Shown in pieces: positions 1 to 8,588 of a stretch of 64,000 bases of DNA. The notes below the pieces were generated by a model that worked only from the letters and a program-made list of their open reading frames with translations, made no database searches and was not told the origin of the DNA. Both the position numbers and the translations under genes were made by a program. Source of the DNA: Rhizobium altiplani (GTDB lineage Bacteria > Pseudomonadota > Alphaproteobacteria > Rhizobiales > Rhizobiaceae); the NCBI RefSeq assembly GCF_001542405.1, contig NZ_LNCD01000145.1:112070-176069 (forward strand), written 5' to 3'. Within the stretch, counting starts at the first letter, position 1. Each line of letters starts with the position of its first letter.

Positions 1-781
1 CCGCCTTGAACGACAGCGGGGCAAGCGCATGCGTCCCCCATCCGAGCGCGCTGACGACGTGGCCAAACCGGCCGACCGCCTGGAAGGCTGTATCGAGGCC
101 CGGGCCGCCGACGGTATCGCAGACGATGTCGAAGCCCTTGCCGGCCGTGTGATTGCCGACATAGTCCGCCACGGTCTCTACCCTGTAGTCGATCGGCGTT
201 GCTCCAAGGCTTCTGAGATAGCCAGCCTTGGAGCCACCGTCGACGGCAAACACATCAGCACCCGCGGCTTTTGCGATCTGTACGGCAATGTGCCCCACGC
301 CACCGCCGGCGCCGAGGACAAGAACCTGCCGGCCTTCGCGGACATTGGCTCGATCGACCAATCCTTCCCAGGCGGTAATCGCGATCAGCGACAGGGCTGC
401 TGCCTCCCGCATCGAGAGATTGTTGGGCTTCGGCGCGATCAGCCGGGCGTCGACCGCTGCGAATTCAGCCAACGAGCCCTGGATGCCGCCGACGCCACCG
501 GTCATGCCATAGACTTCGTCGCCGCGATGGAACTCGGTGACGCCGGGACCGACCTGCTCGACGACGCCGGCAATGTCCATACCTAGAACGGCCGGGAACG
601 GATGGCGCGCATGGGTGGCATTGCCGGCGCGGATCTTGGTGTCCAGCGGATTGACGCCGCTTCCCTTGATACGGACTAAAACCTCGCCTTCGCGCGGCGC
701 CGGCCGGGCGATCTCGGCCAGGCGGAAATCCGCGTTCGGCGCGTCGATCAGGAGCGCCTTCATCGTTGTGATCTGTGACAT
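1..781 (-). CDS. NADPH:quinone reductase / MDR-family oxidoreductase, cut by the window edge
   Basis: About 260 residues are visible and the C-terminus lies beyond the left edge. The N-terminal GroES-like fold (start at MSQITTMKALL) is followed by a nucleotide-binding Rossmann segment with the motif GAGGGVGHIAVQIAK, which is typical of the zinc-independent quinone reductase branch of the medium-chain dehydrogenase/reductase superfamily. No structural-zinc cysteine cluster is seen. Such enzymes reduce quinones or enones with NADPH in the cytoplasm, and the substrate cannot be read from sequence. The ATG at 781 is preceded by AGGAGAG at a good distance, so I prefer it to the in-frame ATG six codons in. 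It is divergent from a LysR gene 106 bases away, which may control it. Confidence 0.85.
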   Translation of the reverse strand, partial: MSQITTMKALLIDAPNADFRLAEIARPAPREGEVLVRIKGSGVNPLDTKIRAGNATHARHPFPAVLGMDIAGVVEQVGPGVTEFHRGDEVYGMTGGVGGIQGSLAEFAAVDARLIAPKPNNLSMREAAALSLIAITAWEGLVDRANVREGRQVLVLGAGGGVGHIAVQIAKAAGADVFAVDGGSKAGYLRSLGATPIDYRVETVADYVGNHTAGKGFDIVCDTVGGPGLDTAFQAVGRFGHVVSALGWGTHALAPLSFKA

Positions 782-860
782 GCAACTCTCCTTCGTCTGT
801 TGTTGCCTGGAGAATGCGCCGTTGATATGAGAATGGAAATGAAAGACATTGCACGAAGTT

Positions 861-876
861 CATACATTTTTGTATG
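861..876. promoter_or_regulatory. Perfect palindrome CATACA-TTTT-TGTATG in the divergent promoter region
   Basis: Six-base arms with a four-base spacer lie between the quinone reductase and the LysR gene and abut the GGGAG ribosome binding site of the latter. The position suits an autoregulatory operator or an RNA hairpin at the ribosome binding site. The role is inferred. Confidence 0.45.
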
Positions 877-887
877 GGAGTCGGCTT

Positions 888-1739
888 GTGGAATGGAGCG
901 ATCTCAAACTGTTTCTGGCGATCGCGCGCCAGGGAACTCTCGGCGCCGGCGCCCGCAGCCTCGGCCTGACGCAGCCGACGATGGGGCGTCGCCTTCGCGC
1001 CCTTGAAATCTCGCTCGGCCAGACCCTGTTTCAGCGGACAGCCGACGGGTTTGTGATGACCGACGAGGGCGCAGCCGTCTTTGCCCACGCCGAGCGGATG
1101 GAAGAGGAAGCACTCGGGCTCGAACGCGAACTTGCCGGACAGAGCCGGCAATTGAGCGGCTTCCTGCGCTTGTCCTCTTCGGAGTGGTTCGGTGCACATG
1201 TGCTGGCGCCGGTCCTTGCGGAATTCTCGCTGCGCTATCCGAAGATCGTCGTGGAATTGCTGACCGATAGCCGCCTGCTCAGTCTCTCCCGCCGGGAGGC
1301 GGATGTCGTCGTTCGGATCGCGCCCTTTACCGAGCCGGACGTGATATCGAGGAAGCTGCTGCATATCGACTACCGGCTTTACATCCGCCGAGGGGCGGAG
1401 CACCCGAAGGCAGGAGATGGCGCGGGCGCGCGCCTGGTAACGATGGACGAGGCGTTTGGCGGCATGCCTGATGTGACATGGCTGGCGCGTCTTCTGCCAA
1501 AGGCCGAGATTGCCATGCGCAGCAACAACCGCGATGTCCAGGCGACGCTGTGCAGGAATGGGGCCGGGCTCGCCGTCCTGCCGCGCCCCCTTGGCGATTC
1601 AATCGCTGATATCGAGCCGGTCGACCTCGGTGAAGCGCCGCCGGGGCGCGACACCTGGATTGGCTATCACCGGGATATGAAACGGCAGGCGCGCTTGCGG
1701 GCGCTGCTTAATCTCGTCATCGAGAGACTGGCGAATTGA
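888..1739 (+). CDS. LysR-family transcriptional regulator
   Basis: The protein has 283 residues with an N-terminal winged helix-turn-helix (about residues 1-60, including LTQPTMGRRLRALE) and a periplasmic-binding-like effector domain, which is the standard LysR architecture and length. I place the start at the GTG at 888, giving MEWSDLKLFLAIA, because GGGAG sits 7 bases upstream and LysR proteins usually begin a few residues before this helix. A longer reading from the ATG at 849 would translate through the palindrome at 861-876. The divergent quinone reductase is the likely target, with autoregulation probable. The effector is unknown. Confidence 0.88.
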   Translation: MEWSDLKLFLAIARQGTLGAGARSLGLTQPTMGRRLRALEISLGQTLFQRTADGFVMTDEGAAVFAHAERMEEEALGLERELAGQSRQLSGFLRLSSSEWFGAHVLAPVLAEFSLRYPKIVVELLTDSRLLSLSRREADVVVRIAPFTEPDVISRKLLHIDYRLYIRRGAEHPKAGDGAGARLVTMDEAFGGMPDVTWLARLLPKAEIAMRSNNRDVQATLCRNGAGLAVLPRPLGDSIADIEPVDLGEAPPGRDTWIGYHRDMKRQARLRALLNLVIERLAN

Positions 1740-1752
1740 GCGCTAGAAACCT

Positions 1753-1858
1753 CTAGCGTTCCCAGTAGGGAACCGGGCCGCAGATCTCGGCGAGATAATC
1801 GATGAACAGCCCTACCTTGGCCGGCAAGAACTGGCGGCTGGGAAAGACTGCGGAAAGC
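1753..1858 (-). pseudogene. Remnant of a LysR gene 3' end (106 bp copy of 3483-3588)
   Basis: Read on the minus strand, this encodes a C-terminal tail ending GPVPYWER-stop. It aligns without gaps to the last 106 bases of the intact LysR gene at 3483-4379, with about seven mismatches by hand count. Upstream of the match (above 1858) the similarity stops abruptly and no start or helix-turn-helix is present, so this is a decayed or truncated paralogue, not a gene. The stop codon lies inside a seven-base inverted repeat, CGCTAGA-AACC-TCTAGCG, at 1741-1758. Confidence 0.8.
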
Positions 1859-2139
1859 CCCCGCCTCGTGAGCAGGGCCTCAAGACTAAGCGGGCCAGTG
1901 GGTTTTGGGTGCCAAGTCCGCCGCGCCGGTCCTTAGGATCCGATCTCCCGGTTCGATCAACCCTGAAATTTTGCCTGTCGCGGTGACTGGAAAAGGCGAC
2001 AAGGTATTGCGCATTAATCGCGCTAGATCTCTATTAGGGGTAGTGAAGATTGTAAGCCACAGCTCGCTGTTTCATCCTGAGGTGCTCTGATCCCGGCAAG
2101 CGCTTATAGTGCACCCCCGCATTTCCTGGAGTTATAAAG
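1859..2139. other. Non-coding stretch before the site-2 protease
   Basis: Together with the LysR remnant this makes 400 bases without an intact gene. I see no credible protein or RNA gene. The last bases hold the promoter and ribosome binding site (CTGGAG) of the protease gene. Confidence 0.5.
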
Positions 2140-3276
2140 ATGGGTTGGTCTCTGAATCTCGGCACGATCGCTGGCACGACCATTCGCGTTCACTTCACCT
2201 TTCTGCTTTTGCTCGTCTGGATCTGGCTGATGCACTACCAGATCGGCGGCACGGCGGCCGCGTGGGAGGGCGTTATCTTTATCCTTGCCGTCTTTGTCTG
2301 CGTGGTCCTGCACGAATTCGGCCACATCACAGCCGCCCGGTATTTTGGCATTCGCACGCCCGACATCACGCTTCTGCCGATCGGCGGCGTGGCCAGGCTC
2401 GAACGCATGCCGGAAGAGCCGGGACAGGAGTTCGCAATCGCGATCGCGGGGCCGCTCGTGAACGTCGCGATCGCCGTGCTGATCTTCATCGCGTTGGGAG
2501 GGCCGGCGGCCGTCGAGCAGATGGCGGAGATCGAGGATCCACGCACGAATTTTCTCGTCAGGCTGGCGGGCGTCAATGTATTCTTGGTTCTCTTCAACAT
2601 GATCCCGGCCTTTCCGATGGACGGCGGACGCGTCCTGCGCGCCGCCTTGGCCTCGCGCCTCTCCTGGTCACGCGCGACCCAGATCGCCGCCACGATCGGA
2701 CAGGGGCTGGCCTTCGTCTTCGGTTTCGTCGGGCTCTTCTACAATCCGCTGCTGATCTTCATCGGCATCTTCGTCTATCTCGCCGCGGCGGCGGAAGCAC
2801 AGAACGCGCAGATCCGGCAGGTGGCGACCAGCGTGCAGGTCGGGGATGTGATGGTCACGGAGTTCGCCCGGCTGGAACGGTCCGCAACGCTCGACGAGGC
2901 GGTCGAGATGCTGCTCGCCACCACGCAGCACGAGTTCCCGGTGGTCGACTCCGCCGGCCATCTCGAAGGATTGGTGACCCGCGACGACATGATCCGGGCG
3001 TTGAAGGAAAAGGGGCCAGCCGCTCCCGTCACCAGCGCAATGCGGAGCGACATTCCCAAGATACATTATCGGAAATCTCTGGAGGAAAGCCTGCGTCTTA
3101 TGCAGGAGGCAAACGCTCCGGCCGTCGCCGCGACCGACAATACGGGACGGCTTGTCGGCCTCCTGACACACGAAACCATCGGTGAGATGCTGATGGTCCG
3201 TTCGGCCGTCCCGGATGCATTCCGCTTTGGCCGCCTGCGCGGGAACGGGCCAAGAACCGCTCGACCCAGCGGCTAA
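2140..3276 (+). CDS. Site-2 protease family membrane metalloprotease with two CBS domains
   Basis: This 378-residue protein belongs to the M50 (S2P/Rip3-like) family. It has the zinc-binding motif HEFGH at residues 58-62 in a transmembrane helix and the second conserved motif NMIPAFPMDGGR at about 153-164, which supplies the third zinc ligand. About five to six hydrophobic segments fill residues 15-225. A cytoplasmic tandem CBS pair (about 228-345) follows and probably senses an adenosine nucleotide. Such proteases cut membrane-embedded substrates such as anti-sigma factors, but no partner is encoded nearby. The ATG has CTGGAG upstream. The gene sits alone between two copies of a LysR 3' end. 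Confidence 0.9.
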   Translation: MGWSLNLGTIAGTTIRVHFTFLLLLVWIWLMHYQIGGTAAAWEGVIFILAVFVCVVLHEFGHITAARYFGIRTPDITLLPIGGVARLERMPEEPGQEFAIAIAGPLVNVAIAVLIFIALGGPAAVEQMAEIEDPRTNFLVRLAGVNVFLVLFNMIPAFPMDGGRVLRAALASRLSWSRATQIAATIGQGLAFVFGFVGLFYNPLLIFIGIFVYLAAAAEAQNAQIRQVATSVQVGDVMVTEFARLERSATLDEAVEMLLATTQHEFPVVDSAGHLEGLVTRDDMIRALKEKGPAAPVTSAMRSDIPKIHYRKSLEESLRLMQEANAPAVAATDNTGRLVGLLTHETIGEMLMVRSAVPDAFRFGRLRGNGPRTARPSG

Positions 3277-3482
3277 CTATTCTTGAAGTGACGCGGTAAA
3301 CCCTGCCGCCTGGGCTTTGGAACAACGGTCGTCGACGACGTTGCGCGCCATCTCCTCTCGACAAAGCGGCATCAAAACCGGCGTTCTCATGGATGTTCAG
3401 TCGGAGCGATCCTGCAAGGCTGAGTGTGTAACTCCAGTCTCCTTAATCCGCTCCGAATGGACAACCTCCTGAAAACCCACAG

Positions 3483-4379
3483 CTAGCGTTCCCAGTAGGG
3501 AACCGGTCCGTAGATCTCGGCGAGATAGTCGATGAACAGCCGTACCTTGGCCGGCAGGAACTGGCGGCTGGGATAGACCGCGGAAAGCGTCACGTTGCGC
3601 GATCCTTCGTAGGCAATAAGGATGTGCACCAACCGTCCGTCTTGGAGCTCCCTGCCGATGTCCCAGGTGGAGCGCAGCGCGATGCCGAGCCCCGATATGA
3701 CGGCCTCCCTGATGACCTCGCTTGAATTGGTGACGAGCATTCCTTCCGGCCGCAGGGAAAGCGGACCCTCCGGCCCCTCCAGCCGCCAGGCATCGTTGTT
3801 GTGGGCGGGCAGGCAGCGGTGGTGCTTGAGATCTTCGATGGTCTGGGGCGTGCCGTTAGCGGCAAGATAGTCCGGCGATGCGCAGAGCAGGCGACGCACG
3901 GGGGCAAGGCGCCGCGCGACGAGGCTTGAGTCCGTCAGTTCCGCAATACGGATGGCAAGGTCGAAGCCTTCGCCGATGATATCGGTGAATTCGTCGCTGA
4001 GCACGAGATTGATCGCCAAACCGGCATGCATATCCATGAAGGATTTCAGGTGCGGGGCGACATGCATGCGTCCGAACGAGGTGGGCGCCGTCACCTTCAG
4101 CGTGCCCTGCATCTGCGCCGAGCGTCCGGAAATGTAGTATTCGGCCTCCTCGATGCCGGCGAGAATGCCAAGCACGCGATCGTAGAAGCCCTGGCCTGCC
4201 TCCGTCAGGGAGATCTGCCGCGTCGTGCGCTGCAGGAGCCGCGTGCCGAGCCGATCTTCAAGCCGTTTTATCCGCTTCGACACGACCGCCGGCGAAAAGC
4301 CGAGAGCCCGGCCGGCAAGCGACATGCTCCCCGTCGAAACGACCTTTGCGAAAATTTCGAGATCACCGAGATTGGTCAT
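3483..4379 (-). CDS. LysR-family regulator, divergent from glcDEF
   Basis: This is a full-length 298-residue LysR protein. The helix-turn-helix lies at about residues 5-65 (GDLEIFAKVVSTGSMSLAGR region) and the substrate-binding domain follows, ending GPVPYWER. It resembles the CrgA/DsdC-like LysR subgroup that often controls a neighbouring oxidoreductase operon. It starts 132 bases from glcD on the opposite strand, so glycolate or a related 2-hydroxyacid is a reasonable guess for the inducer, by position only. Its last 106 bases recur at 1753-1858. Confidence 0.9.
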   Translation of the reverse strand: MTNLGDLEIFAKVVSTGSMSLAGRALGFSPAVVSKRIKRLEDRLGTRLLQRTTRQISLTEAGQGFYDRVLGILAGIEEAEYYISGRSAQMQGTLKVTAPTSFGRMHVAPHLKSFMDMHAGLAINLVLSDEFTDIIGEGFDLAIRIAELTDSSLVARRLAPVRRLLCASPDYLAANGTPQTIEDLKHHRCLPAHNNDAWRLEGPEGPLSLRPEGMLVTNSSEVIREAVISGLGIALRSTWDIGRELQDGRLVHILIAYEGSRNVTLSAVYPSRQFLPAKVRLFIDYLAEIYGPVPYWER

Positions 4380-4410
4380 TCGTCAGATTGTTTATCCTTT
4401 TGGAATAAGT

Positions 4411-4447
4411 GCTTAGCATTTGCGCCGTAATCGGGAAAGTGCTAAGC
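4411..4447. promoter_or_regulatory. Inverted repeat GCTTAGCA ... TGCTAAGC between the LysR gene and glcD
   Basis: Eight-base perfect arms (4411-4418 and 4440-4447) lie in the 132-base divergent promoter region. A widely spaced dyad of this kind is the sort of site a LysR tetramer binds. The assignment to this regulator is inferred from position. Confidence 0.45.
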
Positions 4448-4511
4448 CCGACTGAGCCGGCAGCGCAGAGGATGTCTCCGGTTTTCGCTGTCGGAGCGAA
4501 GGGAGAGAGTC

Positions 4512-5951
4512 ATGTCCGATACTATTTCGTTTCTCGCCCCACGTGCCGACGTGCTTGCCCGCCGCAGGCAGATCGTCGCAGATCTCATCGACCTGCTGCC
4601 GCCGGAATGCCTGGTGCACGAGGCGCGCGAGTTGATGCCGTTCGAGACCGATGCCTTCGTTTCCTATCGCCGGATGCCGCTTGCTGTTGCCCTGCCGCGG
4701 ACGACCGCGGAAGTGGCTGCGGTCATGAAATACTGTCATCGCTATGGCGTGCCGGTGGTGCCGCGCGGCGCCGGAACGTCACTCTCGGGCGGAGCAATCC
4801 CACAGGAGGATGCGGTCGTCATTTGCGTTTCCAAGATGAACCGCATTCTCGAAATCGATCTGGCCAACCGCGTGGCGGTCGTCGAAGCCGGCGTGACCAA
4901 CCTGAATATTTCAGAATCCGTCTCGGCGGACGGCTTCTTCTATGCGCCCGATCCGAGCTCACAGCTGGCCTGCACGATCGGCGGCAATATCGGCATGAAT
5001 TCCGGTGGCGCGCATTGCCTGAAATATGGGGTGACGACCAACAACCTGCTCGGCGTCAAGATGGTGCTGACCGATGGCACCGTCATCGATTTCGGCGGCA
5101 AGGCATTGGACGCCGGAGGCTACGACTTGCTTGGCCTTGTCTGCGGACATGAGGGCCAGCTTGGGATAGTCACCGAAGCGACTGTCCGCCTGATCGCCAA
5201 ACCGGAGGGCGCGCGGCCGGTCCTCTTCGGCTTTGATACGTCCGAGGAGGCGGGATCCTGTGTCGCCGACATCATCGCATCAGGGATCATTCCCGTCGCG
5301 ATCGAATTCATGGACAAGCCAGCGATCGAAATCTGCGAGGCCTTCGCCAAGGCCGGCTATCCGCTGGATGTGGGGGCGCTATTGATCGTCGAGGTCGAAG
5401 GATCGGAGGCGGAAATGGACGACATGCTGAAGAGCATCGTCGAAATCGCGCGCAAGCATGGCGTGAAAACCGTCCGCGAATGCCAGTCGGCAACCGAGGC
5501 GGCGCTGATCTGGAAGGGCAGGAAATCCGCCTTCGGCGCGACTGGCCGGATAGCAGACTATATCTGCATGGACGGAACCGTGCCGCTCAGCCAGCTTTCT
5601 TATGTGCTGACGAAAACCTCTGAAATCATCGACAGCTATGGGCTTCGCGTCGCCAACGTCTTCCATGCCGGCGATGGCAATATGCATCCGCTGATCCTGT
5701 TCAATGCGAATGATCCGGAAGATGCCGCCCGTGCGGAAGCTGCGGGGATGGAGATCCTGAAGCTCTGTGTCGATGCGGGCGGCTGCCTCACGGGCGAGCA
5801 TGGTGTCGGCATCGAAAAACGCGACCTGATGCGTCATCAGTATTCCGAGGCGGACCTGGAGCAGCAGATGGCGGCGCGCGCCGCCTTCGATCCGGCCTGG
5901 CTCCTGAACCCCTCCAAGGTTTTCCCGCTCGAGGGACGTCCGGCCGCATGA
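4512..5951 (+). CDS. glcD: Glycolate oxidase FAD-binding subunit GlcD
   Basis: This 479-residue flavoprotein of the FAD_binding_4 / FAD-oxidase C family oxidises glycolate (or D-lactate-like 2-hydroxyacids) to glyoxylate. The PCMH FAD-binding core spans about residues 50-225, with PRGAGTSLSGGA contacting the cofactor. The C-terminal domain carries HAGDGNMHP (about 385-393) and GEHGVG (about 428-433), both hallmarks of GlcD. It is the first gene of a glcDEF operon and its stop overlaps the next ATG. The ATG at 4512 follows GGGAGAGAGTC. D-lactate dehydrogenases look alike, but the neighbouring E and F subunits favour glycolate oxidase. Confidence 0.93.
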   Translation: MSDTISFLAPRADVLARRRQIVADLIDLLPPECLVHEARELMPFETDAFVSYRRMPLAVALPRTTAEVAAVMKYCHRYGVPVVPRGAGTSLSGGAIPQEDAVVICVSKMNRILEIDLANRVAVVEAGVTNLNISESVSADGFFYAPDPSSQLACTIGGNIGMNSGGAHCLKYGVTTNNLLGVKMVLTDGTVIDFGGKALDAGGYDLLGLVCGHEGQLGIVTEATVRLIAKPEGARPVLFGFDTSEEAGSCVADIIASGIIPVAIEFMDKPAIEICEAFAKAGYPLDVGALLIVEVEGSEAEMDDMLKSIVEIARKHGVKTVRECQSATEAALIWKGRKSAFGATGRIADYICMDGTVPLSQLSYVLTKTSEIIDSYGLRVANVFHAGDGNMHPLILFNANDPEDAARAEAAGMEILKLCVDAGGCLTGEHGVGIEKRDLMRHQYSEADLEQQMAARAAFDPAWLLNPSKVFPLEGRPAA

Positions 5952-7153
5952 TCGATCTATCGCCCACAACGGACGAAGAGGCCGAGGCAATCGTCCGCAG
6001 CCACACCGAGGCCGGCGAGCCGCTGGCGATCTGCGGCGGCAACACTCGCTCGGGTTTCGGGAACGCCGTGGCGGCGGAAAGCCGCCTGCGGTCGTCCAAT
6101 CTGCGGGGCATCACGGCCTATAATCCCGGCGAGATGGTTTTGACCGCTCGCTCGGGAACGCCGTTGTCCGAGATCGAAGCCGCACTCGCCGAGAACGGTC
6201 AAATGATGGCCTTTGAGCCCATGGACCATCGGCCGATCATGGGAACGACAGGTGAGCCGACAATCGGCGGCGTCTTTGCCGCCAATGTCTCGGGGCCGCG
6301 CCGTTTCGTCGCCGGCGCTGCGCGCGACAGCCTGCTTGGCGTGAGCTTCATCAACGGCAAGGGCGAGATCATCAAGGCAGGCGGCCGCGTGATGAAGAAC
6401 GTCACCGGATTGGATCTCGTCAAGCTGATGGCTGGCTCGCACGGCACGCTGGGCTTCCTGACGGAAGTAACTTTCCGCGTGCCACCGCGGCCGAGAACCG
6501 AAGCAACGATCGTCATCTCGGGGCTGAACGATGCGGAGGCCGCCAACGCCATGGCGGCGGCGATGGCGCTGCCGGTCGAAGTCTCCGGCGCCGCACATCT
6601 GCCGATGACCGTCGCCTGGAAATTTCTCGACAGTACGCTCTCCGAAGGCGAGGGAACCTGTCTCAGGATCGAAGGCCTGCCCGGCTCAGTCGATGCCAGG
6701 GCAACCAAGCTCGCCGCAGCCATGGCTGCATTCGGATCCGTCACGCGCTTCGAGCAGGCAGACAGTGTCCGTCTCTGGAGAGATATCCGCAATGTCGCGC
6801 CCTATGCCGACGGTACGGCTCGACCGGTGTGGCGCGTCTCCGTCGCCCCAGGGACCGGCCATCAGCTGGTCGCGGCACTTCGCCTCGAAGCCGGTGTTGA
6901 CGCATACTATGACTGGCAGGGCGGCCTGATCTGGATGCGGATGGAGGCCGACGCGGATGCGGACCTTTTGCGCCGGTTCATCAAGGCGCTGGGCGGTGGC
7001 CATGCGACACTGATCCGCGCACCTGAAAAGATGCGATCTGGGATTGCGGCCTTTCAGCCCCAGCAGGAGGCTGTGGCCTTGCTATCGCAGCGACTGAAAC
7101 TGAAATTCGATCCCGCCGGCATCTTCAATCCCGGGAAGATGGCAGGAGCTTGA
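5948..7153 (+). CDS. glcE: Glycolate oxidase subunit GlcE
   Basis: This 401-residue protein is homologous to the FAD-binding half of GlcD. The N-terminal FAD-binding segment includes ICGGNTRSGFG and a GTTGEPTIGGVFAANVSGPRR-like loop. It lacks the GlcD C-terminal GDGN motif, as expected for GlcE. It is a required subunit of the membrane-associated glycolate oxidase complex. The ATG overlaps the glcD stop by four bases (ATGA), indicating translational coupling, and glcF begins 3 bases after its stop. Confidence 0.92.
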   Translation: MIDLSPTTDEEAEAIVRSHTEAGEPLAICGGNTRSGFGNAVAAESRLRSSNLRGITAYNPGEMVLTARSGTPLSEIEAALAENGQMMAFEPMDHRPIMGTTGEPTIGGVFAANVSGPRRFVAGAARDSLLGVSFINGKGEIIKAGGRVMKNVTGLDLVKLMAGSHGTLGFLTEVTFRVPPRPRTEATIVISGLNDAEAANAMAAAMALPVEVSGAAHLPMTVAWKFLDSTLSEGEGTCLRIEGLPGSVDARATKLAAAMAAFGSVTRFEQADSVRLWRDIRNVAPYADGTARPVWRVSVAPGTGHQLVAALRLEAGVDAYYDWQGGLIWMRMEADADADLLRRFIKALGGGHATLIRAPEKMRSGIAAFQPQQEAVALLSQRLKLKFDPAGIFNPGKMAGA

Positions 7154-7156
7154 GGC

Positions 7157-8470
7157 ATGCAGACCAATTTCACCCCGGCCCAACTTGCCGACCCGCACGT
7201 TGCCGAATCCGAGAAGATCCTGCGCAAATGCGTGCATTGCGGCTTCTGCACCGCGACCTGTCCGACCTATGTCACGCTCGGCAATGAGCTCGATAGCCCC
7301 CGTGGGCGCATCTATCTGATCAAGGACATGCTGGAAAACGGGCGCCCGGCCGACGCCGAGGTCGTTACCCATATCGACCGCTGCCTCTCCTGTCTCGCCT
7401 GCGTAACGACCTGTCCCTCCGGTGTCGATTATATGCACCTTGTCGACCATGCGCGGGCGCACATCGAAAAGACCTACAAGCGTCCTTTCATGAACCGGCT
7501 CGTGCGCGCCATCCTTGCTGCTGTTCTGCCTTATCCCGATCGGTTTCGCCTCGCGATCAAGCTGTCGTCAGCGGGGCGGCCGTTCGCAGGTCTTTTAGCG
7601 CGCGCGCCCGCATTGAAACCATTTGCCGCGATGCTGGCGCTGGCGCCGCGTCGCATTCCTCCCGCCTCCGCCTATGCCGCGGCGGCAAGCCACCCGCCGG
7701 TCGGCGAGAAACGCGGTCGCGTCGCGATCTTGACTGGCTGCGCGCAGCCGGTTCTCGATCCCGGGATCAACGAGGCAACAATCAGGCTCCTGACACGGCT
7801 TGGTGTTGAAGTCGTCGTTCCCAAGGGAGAGGTTTGTTGCGGCTCGCTCGTCCACCACATGGGACGGGAAGAGCAGGCATTGGCGAGCGCACGTGCCAAC
7901 GTCGATGTGTGGACGCGTGAACTCGAAGAAGGCGGGCTCGACGCAATCATCATTACCGCTTCCGGCTGCGGCACGACGATCAAGGACTATGGCCATATGC
8001 TGCGGCTGGATGCGGCCTATGCCGAAAGGGCGGCACGCGTTTCGTCCTTGGCGAAGGACATCACGGAATATCTCGCATCGCTCGAGCTCCCCGCGCAGAT
8101 GCCGAAGGGCATCATCGTCGCCTATCACTCTGCCTGCTCGATGCAACACGGTCAGAAAATCACGATGGCGCCGAAGCAGCTGTTGAAGGCGGCCGGATTC
8201 AATGTCCGCGATCCTGCCGAAGGTCACCTCTGCTGTGGGTCGGCGGGTACCTACAACATCATGCAATCCGACATTTCCGATGCGCTCAAGACCCGCAAGG
8301 CCAAGAACCTCGAAGCAACGAAGCCGCGTGTGATCGCAACCGGAAATATCGGCTGCATGATGCAGATCGGGACAGAGACGGCGATTCCGATCGTTCACAC
8401 GGTGCAATTGTTGGATTGGGCCTACGGCGGAGATATGCCGGAGAAACTAAAGGATCTGCCGCTGGCTTAG
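7157..8470 (+). CDS. glcF: Glycolate oxidase iron-sulfur subunit GlcF
   Basis: This 437-residue protein has two ferredoxin-type [4Fe-4S] motifs: Cys25/28/31/35 (CVHCGFCTATCP) and Cys76/79/82/86 (CLSCLACVTTCP). Two CCG domains follow, with the cysteine pairs in VCCGSLVHH and LCCGSAGTYN. This is the electron-transfer subunit passing electrons from the GlcDE flavins to the quinone pool. It closes the glcDEF operon. The glcG and glcB genes seen beside glcDEF in enterobacteria are absent here. Confidence 0.94.
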   Translation: MQTNFTPAQLADPHVAESEKILRKCVHCGFCTATCPTYVTLGNELDSPRGRIYLIKDMLENGRPADAEVVTHIDRCLSCLACVTTCPSGVDYMHLVDHARAHIEKTYKRPFMNRLVRAILAAVLPYPDRFRLAIKLSSAGRPFAGLLARAPALKPFAAMLALAPRRIPPASAYAAAASHPPVGEKRGRVAILTGCAQPVLDPGINEATIRLLTRLGVEVVVPKGEVCCGSLVHHMGREEQALASARANVDVWTRELEEGGLDAIIITASGCGTTIKDYGHMLRLDAAYAERAARVSSLAKDITEYLASLELPAQMPKGIIVAYHSACSMQHGQKITMAPKQLLKAAGFNVRDPAEGHLCCGSAGTYNIMQSDISDALKTRKAKNLEATKPRVIATGNIGCMMQIGTETAIPIVHTVQLLDWAYGGDMPEKLKDLPLA

Positions 8471-8588
8471 AGGTGCCGGATCGTCCGGTGGTCTCGAAAG
8501 CCCATGCATCGCATAGCCCTTGCGCTTGCGACCCCGCATCCGCGGTTTGAGATCGGCGACCGGTTGCCCGGCCGCCTAATTGCTTGGC

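Noticed and set aside
1951..1966. GGTTCGATC, resembling a tRNA T-arm
   Set aside because: The bases on either side do not pair into a T-stem and no other tRNA arms are present.
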